Positions 1 through 9,000 of a DNA stretch of 64,000 nt are shown in pieces. The notes below the pieces were generated by a model. That model saw only the letters and a list, made by a program, of their open reading frames with translations. It had not been told where the DNA came from and did not search any database. Every line of letters starts with the position of its first letter. The stretch's first letter is position 1. Origin of the DNA: JAPOVO01 sp026708165 (lineage in GTDB: Bacteria > Chloroflexota > UBA11872 > VXNJ01); contig OZ242360.1 of NCBI GenBank assembly GCA_965208775.1, positions 2,108,001-2,172,000 of the forward strand, written 5' to 3'. The translations under genes were made by a program, and so were the position numbers.

Positions 1-644
1 GTATGAGATGCTCGGCTATTGGGTCACCGGTGGGCAAGTATCAAATAGAGGCGCCGTTCGAGGGCGACTTAGAGCGGTTTCGCGGAGCGCTGCGCGCGGC
101 GCTCCGGCTGGAAGCGCCTTATATCCGAATCTTCTCTTACTATCCGCCGGAAGGCGGAGACATCCGGGCGCATCGCGACGAGGTAATGCGACGGCTTGGA
201 GAGCTGTGCGAGGTGGCCCGCGATGAGGCGCCAGGAGTGACGCTGGCTTTGGAGAACGAGTCGGACCTTTATGGCGAGACGCCGGAAGGCTGTCTGGACA
301 TACTGCAAACGGTGGACTCGTCGAATCTCGGAATGGCCTTTGATCCCTGCAATTTTGTTGTGGCTGGTGTCGATCCGATGACGCAAGCGTGGCCGCTGCT
401 TAAGGACAACGTACGGTATTTCCATGTGAAAGACGCAACGGAGGACCACACGATGGTGCCGGCGGGACACGGCCTTGCAAACTGGAAGGCGCTGCTGGAG
501 GAGGCGGAGGCGGAACAGATTGGCGACTATCTGTCGCTGGAACCGCATTTGAAGGTACGCGCCAAGAGCTACGGGGTTACGGGTCCCGAACTCTTTGCGA
601 CAGCCAAAGAGGCTCTTGATGAACTACTGGGTGGTACTGCCTAG
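1..644 (+). CDS. Sugar phosphate isomerase/epimerase (TIM barrel), 5' truncated
   Basis: The reading frame is open from the left edge, so the true start lies outside the window. The visible 213 residues match the xylose-isomerase-like TIM-barrel family (AP endonuclease 2 fold). The SPVGK segment near the start, the YIRIFSYY strand, the ALENESD strand with its acidic metal-ligand candidates, the FDPCNF strand and the FHVKDA strand are typical barrel strands of this family. Members isomerise or epimerise keto-sugars, or act on inositol derivatives, usually with a divalent metal. The substrate cannot be read from sequence. The oxidoreductase and dehydratase genes downstream make a role in sugar or polyol catabolism plausible. 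The first barrel strands are missing. Confidence 0.8.
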   Translation, partial: MRCSAIGSPVGKYQIEAPFEGDLERFRGALRAALRLEAPYIRIFSYYPPEGGDIRAHRDEVMRRLGELCEVARDEAPGVTLALENESDLYGETPEGCLDILQTVDSSNLGMAFDPCNFVVAGVDPMTQAWPLLKDNVRYFHVKDATEDHTMVPAGHGLANWKALLEEAEAEQIGDYLSLEPHLKVRAKSYGVTGPELFATAKEALDELLGGTA

Positions 645-683
645 GTAGAAGGGAACCGCCTGAACGACGGTCGCTCGCGAATC

Positions 684-1928
684 GTGAATCTGAGATGGCC
701 GATTAACGCTAAAGGAGGGAGGCGGCTGCTTGCCGCAGCGGCGATATTTGCGCTCGCGGCATGTGCTGAAGCGGAAGCCGGCGTGACGCAATCGATATTC
801 GAACCGGTTCCTGACCGAAGTCCGGCGGCCATGGAGGCGCCGGTTTCGCTGGTCGAGGAAGAGCAGCAGACTACCGACATGCCGCCTAGAAGGACGCCGC
901 CACCTCCGGTAGTCATCCCAACTCCGACACCGCTACCTACACCTATCCCCACCCCGACCGCCACCCCGATACCGACTCCTACTCCTACCCCAACTCCGAC
1001 ACCCACACCGACTCCGACACCGACAGCGACGCCCACGCCTACTCCAACGGCAACACCCACACCCACGCCTGTCGCGGTGGTGATCGAGAGTCCGCGGCCG
1101 CTTGCCGATCACACCATAGTCTTCCAGCGCGATCAGGGGCGTGACCTCAACATTTTTGCGATCGCCGGTGACGGCTCGAGATTCGAGAGGATCACCGACG
1201 TTTCAACGGACGAGGTGATGCCGGCGTGGTCGCCCGCAGGCGACGCTATCGCTTACGCGAAGAACCAAGGCGGCGATTTCGATATCTGGGTGATGGACCC
1301 GGACGGCTTCAACGCCAGGCGGATTACCACGGATCCGGGAGACGATTTAAGTCCGAGCTGGTCGCCCGACGGCCGCCGGATAGCGTTTCATTCGACTCGC
1401 GACGGCAACACAGATATTTACGCGATAGACCTCGACTCCGGTGAGGAAGTCCGCCTCACAAGCGATTCACGGGCCGAGGTGGAGCCTGCCTGGTCTCCGG
1501 ATGGGGGTGCGATTGCGTTTGCGTCGGATCGAGGTGGCAACTTCGACATTTTCGTGCTCGACGTCGCGACCGGGACCGAGACTCGACTAACCGGGTCGGA
1601 AGGAGTCGACACATCGCCAGCTTGGTCGCCGGACGGGCGGAAGCTGGCGTTCGCTTCCAATCGAGACGGCCGGTTTCGACTCTACTTGATTGCGCGGGAC
1701 GGTTCCGAGGAGAAGCTGATTCCAATCGAGCCACAGGGCGAATTGAGCGCCGACAGCTCGCCGGCGTGGTCGCCGGACGGGCAGTTCATCGCCTTCGTTT
1801 CCGAGCGCGACTACAACCCGGAAATATACGTAACCGACCCGGAGGTCAGCTTTCTGCTGAGATTGACCGGCTACTTCAGCGAGGACATATCGCCCGACTT
1901 CAGGCCGGACCCGTCGAGAAAGCCTTGA
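684..1928 (+). CDS. TolB-like beta-propeller lipoprotein with Pro/Thr-rich linker
   Basis: The protein has 414 residues from a GTG start. The N-terminus is a signal sequence ending in a lipobox-like LAAC near residues 24-27, so membrane anchoring by lipid is likely. Residues about 70-130 are a low-complexity linker of TP repeats. The rest holds about six PD40/WD40-like repeats of the TolB type, each with a core like AWSPDG followed by IAF and DIYV segments, forming a predicted extracellular propeller. Such domains usually bind proteins or carbohydrate rather than catalyse. No Tol-Pal partners are nearby. No clear ribosome binding site precedes the GTG, and the ATG at 695 is out of frame, so the exact start is moderately certain. 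Confidence 0.85.
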   Translation: MNLRWPINAKGGRRLLAAAAIFALAACAEAEAGVTQSIFEPVPDRSPAAMEAPVSLVEEEQQTTDMPPRRTPPPPVVIPTPTPLPTPIPTPTATPIPTPTPTPTPTPTPTPTPTATPTPTPTATPTPTPVAVVIESPRPLADHTIVFQRDQGRDLNIFAIAGDGSRFERITDVSTDEVMPAWSPAGDAIAYAKNQGGDFDIWVMDPDGFNARRITTDPGDDLSPSWSPDGRRIAFHSTRDGNTDIYAIDLDSGEEVRLTSDSRAEVEPAWSPDGGAIAFASDRGGNFDIFVLDVATGTETRLTGSEGVDTSPAWSPDGRKLAFASNRDGRFRLYLIARDGSEEKLIPIEPQGELSADSSPAWSPDGQFIAFVSERDYNPEIYVTDPEVSFLLRLTGYFSEDISPDFRPDPSRKP

Positions 1929-2358
1929 TGGGGGATGAGGAACCGCGGCCAGAGGAGCGGCCCGCACGAGGCGTAGAGTAGCGAGGTTGCCGGTCGTCGT
2001 CCCAGATCTCAGTCGGGATGTAGGGCTTGGGTACGGTTGAGCGGGAGCGTGGTGTAAGAATTCGGGGACGGGCATTGCTGAGGCTCTGCCGACGTCGTGT
2101 CTACAAACGCTTGTCCGTTGGAGCAGAGCGTTCGTCTGGGAGTTTTACCAACCAGGCCGCCAATCCCGTTGGCAATCCGACCGACCGGAAGTAACGCTCC
2201 CCCAGACATAACAAAACTGGGTGTTCCGGCGTTACGGAAGACGACGGAGTCTTCGAACAATCTTCATATTCGGCCGATAAGCTATAGGAAACGGCAATGC
2301 CGCCGTATTCTCGACGTTTTGCCGCCTACGATCAGTCGTGCAATTAAGAGAGAAAATC
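1929..2358. other. Intergenic stretch without an assignable gene
   Basis: About 430 bases separate the propeller lipoprotein from the HtrA protease. Both strands stay open for some distance around 2009-2260, but the translations match no family I recognise and have no convincing ribosome binding site. I found no structured RNA signature (no tRNA, tmRNA, RNase P or SRP motif) and no promoter that I would defend. It may carry the htrA promoter close to the gene. Confidence 0.4.
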
Positions 2359-3525
2359 ATGCAACATCCAACCACGTTCAGGCTGCCCAGCCACTTCTAT
2401 GTAGTCCTCTTCGCCGCCATCCTGCTGGCCGGCGGGGCCGGCACCTTGGGGGGTTACCTCGCCGGCGCCAGTTCAGAGCCTTCTCCTCAGGTTGTGGAAT
2501 ATGTGTCGGAGCCGGCCGCGGAACCCCGACAGATTGCCACCCAGTTTCTGGAGGAGGACCCTGACCAAATTCAAGATGTTATCGAGCGATCGCTGCCCGC
2601 GGTGGTGACGATCTTTGGTCTTAGTCAAGGCGACTTTCCGAGCGAGGGCGGAACTCCGCGGGGGCCGGTATCGGCCGGGTCGGGATTCTTTTTCAGTCCA
2701 GACGGGTTCCTGCTTACGAACAATCACGTCATAGACGACCGCGAGAATCTGCGCGTGATTCTGAGCAACGGCGAGTTCAAGCGCGCCGAGGTCATCGGCC
2801 GCGATCCATACATGGATACGGCGATTTTGAAAGTCCAAGGCGGACCATTTCCGATTCTCCCGCTGGGGGATTCAACGACGCTGCGAACGGGCGACACAGT
2901 CCTGGCCATCGGCAGTCCACTACGCAACTTCGAGGGTACGGTCAGCAAGGGGATAGTCAGCGGAAAGGGACGACGGTTCCCGAATCGAGTAGCAACGGAA
3001 TCCGGCGAACTTCGAATCGACCTGATTGGCATGATTCAGACAGACGCCGCTCTCAACAGCGGGAACAGCGGTGGGCCGCTGCTGAACCGAATAGGGCAGG
3101 TAGTAGGCATGAACACGGGCCGTGAAGACGGGGCCGATGGCATCGGATTTGCAATTCCCGTATCGCACATAAAGCAGCATCTTGATTCACTCGTTACGGA
3201 AGGCCGCACGCAGCACGGCTACCTCGGGGTCTCGTTCCGTCCAGTAGACGAGGACGTGGTTGTCCAGCGCAATTTGAAGTCTGATCGTGGGGCGTACATC
3301 GCTGAAGTAGTGGCTGATTCAACGGCAAAAACGGCTGGCATTCAGCCAGGCGACATAATTCTCGCGATTAACGGAGACTCGCTCCGTCACGGATTCGAGC
3401 TGGGCGAGAAGGTATTTGCCATTCAGGTTGGAGACATCGTGGAGTTCACGGTGGACCGCAACGGCGAACGGCTGACTCTGAGCGCACCGCTCCAGCCGCG
3501 GCCCGAGCCGGTAGGTTTGGAGTAG
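2359..3525 (+). CDS. HtrA/DegP-like trypsin-type serine protease with PDZ domain
   Basis: A membrane-anchored envelope protease for misfolded proteins. I chose the ATG at 2359 because AAGAGAG lies just upstream; a GTG seven codons earlier (2338) is the alternative. A hydrophobic segment at about residues 13-37 should act as an uncleaved anchor. Numbering from the upstream GTG, the catalytic triad is His130 (TNNHVID), Asp160 (MDTAIL) and Ser244 (GNSGGPLL). A PDZ domain occupies roughly residues 290-385 (GYLGVSF, AGIQPGDIIL). The length of 388 residues is usual for one-PDZ HtrA proteins. The gene stands alone, with a terminator-like hairpin downstream. Confidence 0.93.
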   Translation: MQHPTTFRLPSHFYVVLFAAILLAGGAGTLGGYLAGASSEPSPQVVEYVSEPAAEPRQIATQFLEEDPDQIQDVIERSLPAVVTIFGLSQGDFPSEGGTPRGPVSAGSGFFFSPDGFLLTNNHVIDDRENLRVILSNGEFKRAEVIGRDPYMDTAILKVQGGPFPILPLGDSTTLRTGDTVLAIGSPLRNFEGTVSKGIVSGKGRRFPNRVATESGELRIDLIGMIQTDAALNSGNSGGPLLNRIGQVVGMNTGREDGADGIGFAIPVSHIKQHLDSLVTEGRTQHGYLGVSFRPVDEDVVVQRNLKSDRGAYIAEVVADSTAKTAGIQPGDIILAINGDSLRHGFELGEKVFAIQVGDIVEFTVDRNGERLTLSAPLQPRPEPVGLE

Positions 3526-3559
3526 CCTCAGCGATCGGCGTCTAGGGAATCCTCCGCAG

Positions 3560-3583
3560 CCGGAGACCGCTCCGGACCGTTTT
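3560..3583 (+). terminator. Rho-independent-like terminator after htrA
   Basis: A six-base-pair perfect stem CCGGAG/CTCCGG with a four-base loop begins 34 bases after the htrA stop and is followed, after four bases, by TTTT. The stem is short, so this is a plausible rather than certain terminator. Confidence 0.45.
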
Positions 3584-3628
3584 GATTCCAGTGCAAAAGG
3601 CAATGGGAAGAAACTGGCCGCCGGGCGG

Positions 3629-3658
3629 TTGACCGACCGCGCGTGAAGCACTTATTAT
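3629..3658 (+). promoter_or_regulatory. Sigma-70-type promoter for the DUF4352 lipoprotein
   Basis: A -35 hexamer TTGACC (3629-3634) and a -10 hexamer TATTAT (3653-3658) are separated by 18 bases. Transcription would begin near 3665, giving a leader of about 90 bases before the ATG at 3754. Confidence 0.6.
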
Positions 3659-3753
3659 CGAACATCATCCGAACGCTGACGGTGTACCGCGCTGCGCCGC
3701 TGTGATCGGTTGCCAACATTTCTTACGAGAGTCAACGAGATCGAGGTATTTGT

Positions 3754-4887
3754 ATGGGATTCATGCGGCGTTTTAACGGTTTTGTGCTTGCGGGATTGGT
3801 GTTTGCGCTGGCGGTCTTACTGGTCGGCGCGGAGTGCGGCGAGCAGGCCGAAGCGACGAAGGTAGGGGAGGTTACTCAGACGACGGAGGTGGCGACGGAA
3901 GCTCCGACAGCCGCGCCGGCGGAGACGAAAGAAGCGACTGAAGCTCCCACCGCAACGCCGGAGCCTACCCAAGAACCAACCGAGGCTCCGACGCCGACAC
4001 CGGAGCCGACCGAGGAACCGACCGAGGCTCCAACCGAGGCCGCCTCCGAACCTGAGTCGTACGCGGTGGGCGACATAATCGAGATCAGCGACTTTGCACT
4101 CGTCGCGCTCGGTTGGGAGACTGTGACGCACGATCTCTTTCAGCCTCTTGAAGGCAATCAGTTCGTTGCGGTAGAGCTTGTACTTGTTAACCAGGACGAC
4201 TCTCCAGCGGCGGTGTCGACTCTGCTCCAGATGTCGCTGAAGGACTCCACGGACCAGCAATACACCCTGGATATCGGCGCGCAGTCGTCGGTAACGGAGG
4301 GGTCGCCGGACGGTGAATTGGCGGCCGGCGAGAAGATTCGCGGGAAGATCGGCTTCCAGATTCCAGAGGATGCCTCGGGGCTGGTGTTCGTCTTCGAACC
4401 GAACCTGCTCGGCACGGGCAAGGTGTTCATCGAGCTGGGCGACTCGCCGATTTCGCTTGACCCGCCGGCGGAGCTACCGGGGGAGATTGCTCCGGAGGCG
4501 TTCGCGCCTGGGGACATCGTCGAGATCGGGGACTTCACGCTGGTCGTGAACAGTGTCGAATCGTCAGCAGGTTCCGACTTCCTCAAGCCGGCTGAGGGGA
4601 ATGAATTCGTGATTGTCGACGTGACGTTGGAGAACACGCGCGACGAGAGCGTTGCGGTCTCCTCGCTGCTTCAGATGTCGTTGAAGGATGAGACCGGACT
4701 GTACTACGCGGTAAACCTCCTGGCAGCAACCGCCGCCGGCGGAACGACGCCTGACGGTGAGCTGGCGGCTGGCGAGAAACTGCGAGGCCAGGTCGGATTC
4801 GAGGTCCCGTCGGACGCAGAAGGGCTGTTGTTCGTCTTCGATCCGAACATCGTCGGGACGGGAAGGGCGTTTGTGGCTCTTGACTGA
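3754..4887 (+). CDS. Secreted protein with two tandem DUF4352 (telokin-like) domains
   Basis: A 377-residue surface protein. Residues about 8-27 are hydrophobic and end at a Cys near residue 28 (VGAEC). The Glu before the Cys makes this a non-canonical lipobox, so lipidation is uncertain. Residues about 35-105 are a Pro/Thr/Glu-rich linker built from EPTEAPT-like units. Two homologous domains of about 130 residues follow, each opening with a VGDI/GDIVEI segment, then the stretch NQFVAVE or NEFVIVD, then LLQMSLKD, and ending with a GELAAGEK/GxxGF turn. This is the DUF4352 immunoglobulin-like fold, common in Gram-positive and Chloroflexota lipoproteins and of unknown ligand. A GAGG ribosome site precedes the ATG by eight bases. 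Confidence 0.85.
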   Translation: MGFMRRFNGFVLAGLVFALAVLLVGAECGEQAEATKVGEVTQTTEVATEAPTAAPAETKEATEAPTATPEPTQEPTEAPTPTPEPTEEPTEAPTEAASEPESYAVGDIIEISDFALVALGWETVTHDLFQPLEGNQFVAVELVLVNQDDSPAAVSTLLQMSLKDSTDQQYTLDIGAQSSVTEGSPDGELAAGEKIRGKIGFQIPEDASGLVFVFEPNLLGTGKVFIELGDSPISLDPPAELPGEIAPEAFAPGDIVEIGDFTLVVNSVESSAGSDFLKPAEGNEFVIVDVTLENTRDESVAVSSLLQMSLKDETGLYYAVNLLAATAAGGTTPDGELAAGEKLRGQVGFEVPSDAEGLLFVFDPNIVGTGRAFVALD

Positions 4888-4973
4888 GACACAGGGCTGC
4901 TAATCCGCCGGTCCGCCGTCAGCGTTGCAAGTGCAGTTGCAGCGTCGACAGGACCGGAAGGGCGACCTCGTGT

Positions 4974-5002
4974 TTGACCTGCCGCGCCGAGGCGCTTAGA
5001 TT
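4974..5002 (+). promoter_or_regulatory. Sigma-70-type promoter for the glycoside hydrolase
   Basis: TTGACC (4974-4979) and TAGATT (4997-5002) are separated by exactly 17 bases. Predicted transcription begins near 5009, about 70 bases before the chosen ATG. Confidence 0.55.
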
Positions 5003-5077
5003 CGAACGGTAGGGATAACGCCGGGCTGAGCTGAGCGTTCAAGTCGACGAATCTCAGTCGTGAGGAAGGGTGTCTTG

Positions 5078-7009
5078 ATGGGGAGACTGATCCGAGCAGG
5101 GCTTCTGGTGTCTTTGGTGGTTTTGGTTGCGGCCTCGGTAGCCACGGCCGCCGATCTGCCCGACGAGGAATCGCTGCCGAACGGCCGCTTTTTCCGTCAG
5201 ACAGGTCAGGAGACGGGGAACGGCTTCGCGGTAACCGACGATGGCGGCATCCCCTTCTGGACCGAGTTTCAGAAGTTCAACTTGGATGAGATCGGATACC
5301 CGATCTCCCACAGGTTCCAATTCAAGGGTTTCACCACGCAGGCTTTTCAGAAGGCTGTTTTGCAGTGGGATCCCGGCAAGAGGGGCTTCAATTTCCTGAA
5401 CATCCTGGATGAGATGCATCACGCGGGCCTGGACGGGGTGCTGAGATTGGTTCGACAAACGCCCCCGCATGCAGCGCTGCCGGGAGACGCGCTGCATGAC
5501 CCCACAACGCCGGCGGGTTTCGACGCGATTGTGCAGAATCATCTCAGGCTCCTGGACCAGAACCCCATAATCAAGCAGCGGTTCTTGCAGGAGTCCAACT
5601 GGCTAAACCTCTATGGACTTCCGGTCTCCTACGCTGTTTACGGTCCCGTGCAAGTGCTGCGGGCGCAGCGTCAGGTTTTCCAGGTCTGGACCGAGGATGG
5701 GGGGGGTGGTCCCAAAGGAGTTGCGGTACTTGCCAACACCGGGGACCTGATGAAGGAGTTCGGCGTCATATCGGGAGCAGCCGTAACACCGATATCTATT
5801 GAGCAGGCAAGGACCGGAGTACCAGTTACCACGGTGACAGCGACCTCGGTATCCACGCCCGTGGGGACGCCTGTCCCGACGGTTGTTCCGACAGCCGTGC
5901 CAACGGCCACCCCTGCTCCGACCGCAACGCCACTACCGACCGTTTCCACCGGACCCGCTCCGGCACCGCTGATCCTCCCACAGGGCTTGCAGGGTTATGG
6001 AATGCAAGCGCACCTGGTGGACGACAACCGCCGGGCCGATCACGCGGTCAGCAAGATTGTCGAGGCCGGGTTCAACTGGACCAAGCAGCAGGTCCGATGG
6101 GAGGAAATCGAAACTCAAAGAGGGGTTTTCAATTGGACCAAGTATGACCACGCACTGAACGCACCGTCGCAGCGCGGCATCAAGCTGATGCTGAGCGTGG
6201 TTGCGGCGCCCGCCTGGGCGAGGCCGCCGGGAGCCACTCACGGTCCTCCGGCGAACGTGGCCGACATCAAACCTTTCATGACGGCGCTGATGCAACGCTA
6301 CAAGGGCAAGGTTCAGGCCGTCGAGGTTTGGAACGAGGCCAATCTGAATCACGAATGGGGGTACCTTGGCCCGGACGCCATTCGTAAATACGGACAACTG
6401 CTCAAGGCCGGTTATGAGGCGGTGAAGTCGGTCGATCCGTCGGTGGTGGTCGTCTTCGGAGCGCCAACGCCCACAGGCGTGAACGACCCCAACATCGCGA
6501 TTGACGACGCCACCTACGTGCGGCGGGTCTACGAAGAATTTCCCGACGTCAAGAACTATTTCGATGCTCTGGGCGTCCATCCAAACGGCGGTCCCAACCA
6601 CCCGGACGACACGCTGGGAGGGCAGAACCGGAGCGTTTGGGGCTGGACCGGGCATCCGAGCTTCTTCTTCAACCGATTCGCGGAGCTCAAGGCGATCATG
6701 ACGTCAAAGGGCGATCCGAACAAGACGATCTGGTTTACGGAATTCGGCTGGAGCTCCACTCCGGTGACCCAGATCGTGACGGGATATGAGTACTCCCAGT
6801 ACAACTCTGAGCAAGACCAGGCCAACTTCCTTGTGAGGGCGTTTCAGAAGGTCAAGGCGGAATTCCCTTACGTGACCCACATGATCGTGTGGAACCTGAA
6901 TTTCCAGCAGGTAGTAGGTCCGACTGACGAGAAGTACGGGTTTGGCATCTTGCGACCGGACGGCAGCGGACGCCCGGCGTATGATGCGCTGAAAGCTATG
7001 CCCAAATAA
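5078..7009 (+). CDS. Secreted glycoside hydrolase, clan GH-A (GH5/GH39-like)
   Basis: I chose the ATG at 5078 because AGGAAGG lies at good distance before it; a GTG at 5060 is in frame. The signal peptide covers about residues 1-24. Residues about 25-240 are an N-terminal domain I do not recognise. A Pro/Thr/Val-rich linker follows to about residue 300, and then a TIM-barrel hydrolase runs to the end. Two clan GH-A glutamates are visible: acid/base Glu420 in WNEAN, and nucleophile Glu555 in WFTEFGW. The enzyme should act outside the cell on a beta-linked polysaccharide or glycoside with retention of configuration. Exact substrate and GH family cannot be fixed by eye. A strong hairpin follows the stop. 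Confidence 0.85.
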   Translation: MGRLIRAGLLVSLVVLVAASVATAADLPDEESLPNGRFFRQTGQETGNGFAVTDDGGIPFWTEFQKFNLDEIGYPISHRFQFKGFTTQAFQKAVLQWDPGKRGFNFLNILDEMHHAGLDGVLRLVRQTPPHAALPGDALHDPTTPAGFDAIVQNHLRLLDQNPIIKQRFLQESNWLNLYGLPVSYAVYGPVQVLRAQRQVFQVWTEDGGGGPKGVAVLANTGDLMKEFGVISGAAVTPISIEQARTGVPVTTVTATSVSTPVGTPVPTVVPTAVPTATPAPTATPLPTVSTGPAPAPLILPQGLQGYGMQAHLVDDNRRADHAVSKIVEAGFNWTKQQVRWEEIETQRGVFNWTKYDHALNAPSQRGIKLMLSVVAAPAWARPPGATHGPPANVADIKPFMTALMQRYKGKVQAVEVWNEANLNHEWGYLGPDAIRKYGQLLKAGYEAVKSVDPSVVVVFGAPTPTGVNDPNIAIDDATYVRRVYEEFPDVKNYFDALGVHPNGGPNHPDDTLGGQNRSVWGWTGHPSFFFNRFAELKAIMTSKGDPNKTIWFTEFGWSSTPVTQIVTGYEYSQYNSEQDQANFLVRAFQKVKAEFPYVTHMIVWNLNFQQVVGPTDEKYGFGILRPDGSGRPAYDALKAMPK

Positions 7010-7025
7010 GGCTGATTGAGCAGTG

Positions 7026-7064
7026 GCGATGCGGGCCGCAAGCGCGGCCCGCATCGCTCATTTT
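7026..7064 (+). terminator. Strong rho-independent terminator after the glycoside hydrolase
   Basis: A perfect 14-base-pair GC-rich stem (7026-7039 with 7044-7057) with loop AAGC is followed within three bases by TTTT. It lies directly before the next gene and rules out the upstream GTG at 7023 as that gene's start. Confidence 0.85.
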
Positions 7065-7073
7065 GGAGCAAGC

Positions 7074-8081
7074 ATGAGAGTTGGTTTGATAGGAGCCGGG
7101 GTAGTCGGGGGCAGGAGGGCCGCGCTGGTAGCAAACACGCCCGGCGCCGAGCTTGTTACTGTAGCCGATGCCCTAATCGACCGCGCGGCGCATCTGGCCG
7201 GTGAGTACCATGCGGAGGCGGTAGCCGACTGGCGGAACGTGGCGGAGTCGCCGGAGATCGACACGGTGATAGTTTCCGCCTCCAACGACATTCACGCTCC
7301 GGCGAGCATCGCCGCGCTGGAAGCGGGCAAGAACGTCCTTTGCGAGAAGCCGCTGGCCAGAACTCCGGATGAGGCGCGGGAAGTGCATATGGCCGCGAAA
7401 CGGACCGGCCTCACATTGAAAACCGGATTCAACCACCGGCATTATCCGGCGGTCCTGCACGCCCGCAAGATCGCCGATTCGGGCGAGCTCGGCTCAATCT
7501 TGTGGATGCGATGCCGGTACGGTCACAAAGGTACAGGTCCAATAGACAAAGGCTGGTTTGTGCAGCCTGAGATTTCCGGCGGCGGGACTTTTTTGGATAA
7601 CGGCGTCCACGTGCTGGACATTTGCAGGTGGTTCATGGGTGACTTCGTCGAGGCGTGTGGTTTCGCCGTTAATACCTTCTGGCGAAGCATCGATCCTGTA
7701 GAGGACAACGGATTCGGCTTGTTTCGCACGGCGGACGGCAGAATTGCCCAGGTCCACGCAAGCTGGAATCAGTGGGAGATTATTTTCTCGGTCGAGATTT
7801 TCTTCGAGCGGGGCTCGATAGCGATAGATAGATCGGCGCACATTCGGATCGCTCGCCGGAGTAGCGATTGGGAAGAAATCGAGGTCGAGGAGCGACACTT
7901 TCACGAGCCGTTTCAGGACTCCTGGAGGCTCGACTGGTTGGAGTTCCTGGCGGCCGTCGAAGAGGGGCGCCAACCCTTGGGCAATGCGCGCGACGGCTGG
8001 AAAGCCGTCGAAATGGCGCACGCGGTCTATACGTCGAGCCGCGAGCGGCGATTCGTCACACTGGGGGCAGAGCCGGCCTAA
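7074..8081 (+). CDS. Gfo/Idh/MocA-family NAD(P)-dependent oxidoreductase
   Basis: A 335-residue sugar or polyol dehydrogenase. The N-terminal Rossmann fold starts at once with VGLIGAGVVGG. The family motif CEKPLA, with its catalytic Lys, follows the nucleotide-binding domain, and the C-terminal alpha/beta domain carries the DNGVHVLD segment with the conserved His. The ATG at 7074 has GGAG six bases upstream. The substrate is unknown; related proteins oxidise inositols, glucose derivatives or other cyclic polyols. The isomerase/epimerase at the left edge and the lactonase-like gene next door suggest shared catabolism. The gene is convergent with the following amidohydrolase. Confidence 0.9.
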   Translation: MRVGLIGAGVVGGRRAALVANTPGAELVTVADALIDRAAHLAGEYHAEAVADWRNVAESPEIDTVIVSASNDIHAPASIAALEAGKNVLCEKPLARTPDEAREVHMAAKRTGLTLKTGFNHRHYPAVLHARKIADSGELGSILWMRCRYGHKGTGPIDKGWFVQPEISGGGTFLDNGVHVLDICRWFMGDFVEACGFAVNTFWRSIDPVEDNGFGLFRTADGRIAQVHASWNQWEIIFSVEIFFERGSIAIDRSAHIRIARRSSDWEEIEVEERHFHEPFQDSWRLDWLEFLAAVEEGRQPLGNARDGWKAVEMAHAVYTSSRERRFVTLGAEPA

Positions 8082-8118
8082 GCGCAGCGGCCACCCGTCG
8101 AACCGGCGGCTGAGACCG

Positions 8119-8964
8119 TCAGACGACTCTATAGAATCGCTTGGCGTTGCTTCCGAGCAGCAGGGCGCGTTGCGAGTCGGTCATCGTGCCCACGGCGCCC
8201 ATGGTGACCTCGAAGTTGGTCTTGTAGCTGCCAGCCAACAGAGACACGGGCCAGTCGCTTCCCCACATCAGCCGCTCGAATCCGTACGTATCAATCATGA
8301 ATTGAACGGCGGGCCGGAGGGTTGCCGAATCGGGATTCGGTCCCGCTTCGGTGAGCATTCCGGAAATCTTGAATTCAAGGTTGGGAATGTCCGCGAGGGG
8401 GCTCATCAGGGTGGACCACGGCTCGAAATAGCCTTCGTCCGAAGTTTGCGGCTTGGCGAGGTGGTTGAGAACCATGGGGAGGTCGGGGTTTTCGTCGGCG
8501 AGCCGGGGAACGTCCTTTAGCTGAGGGATGTTGAGGAGCAGGTCCAGGGAGTGCTCGCCGCGTGCGGCCAGCTCTCGGATCGACGCTCTCACGTCGGAGC
8601 GGGCCAGCCAATTATCGTCGGCCACATCCTGACCTGTTGCGCGGATTCCGCGAAATTCCGGATATGCCGAGAACCGATCCAGCAGCTTGGCGACGTCGGG
8701 ACCTTCGAGGTCGATATAAGAGACAACTCCCGCGATGATGTCGGTCTCGCTCGCCAGCTCCAGCCAGCGTTCGTTCTCGTTCGGATCGTGCCACGCCTGC
8801 ACCAGAATCGACCTGTCGACGCCTACCGTGGCGAACGCAGCCCGCATATCCTCGACTAGGTAATCGTGCACCAACGGACCGCCTGCGGCGTGCAGCTCGG
8901 GGGTGAGCCAATAGAGATCGGAGGTCGCGAGATTCCACAAGTGGTTGTGGGTATCGATAATCAC
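8119..8964 (-). CDS. Amidohydrolase-2 family metal hydrolase (sugar lactonase-like)
   Basis: A 281-residue TIM-barrel amidohydrolase from a GTG start with GGAGG upstream. The first strand ends with DTHNH (His6 and His8 as metal ligands), a later strand carries NHLAKP with a conserved His, and the final strand has WGSDWP with the catalytic Asp. This layout is that of the L-fuconolactonase, rhamnono-lactonase and 2-pyrone-4,6-dicarboxylate lactonase group. Cytoplasmic opening of a sugar-acid lactone would fit the dehydratases and uronate dehydrogenase elsewhere in the window, but the substrate is inference. Confidence 0.87.
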   Translation of the reverse strand: MIIDTHNHLWNLATSDLYWLTPELHAAGGPLVHDYLVEDMRAAFATVGVDRSILVQAWHDPNENERWLELASETDIIAGVVSYIDLEGPDVAKLLDRFSAYPEFRGIRATGQDVADDNWLARSDVRASIRELAARGEHSLDLLLNIPQLKDVPRLADENPDLPMVLNHLAKPQTSDEGYFEPWSTLMSPLADIPNLEFKISGMLTEAGPNPDSATLRPAVQFMIDTYGFERLMWGSDWPVSLLAGSYKTNFEVTMGAVGTMTDSQRALLLGSNAKRFYRVV

Positions 8965-9000
8965 CTTCCGGTACCTCCGTTTACGGACTTCAAAGTCGGT

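Noticed and set aside
641..1066. Minus-strand frame rich in Gly-Val repeats; similar frames opposite the linkers at 3876-4076 and 5671-5949
   Set aside because: They are the complement of Pro/Thr-rich linker codons in the real plus-strand genes.
900..1075. Tandem microsatellite or CRISPR-like repeats
   Set aside because: The repetition comes from in-frame Thr-Pro codons with varied third bases; there are no spacers and no cas genes.
2097..2564. Plus-strand frame of 155 codons upstream of and into htrA
   Set aside because: It overlaps the htrA anchor in another frame, turns Arg-rich there, and has no recognised domain; the upstream part alone is too short to support a gene.
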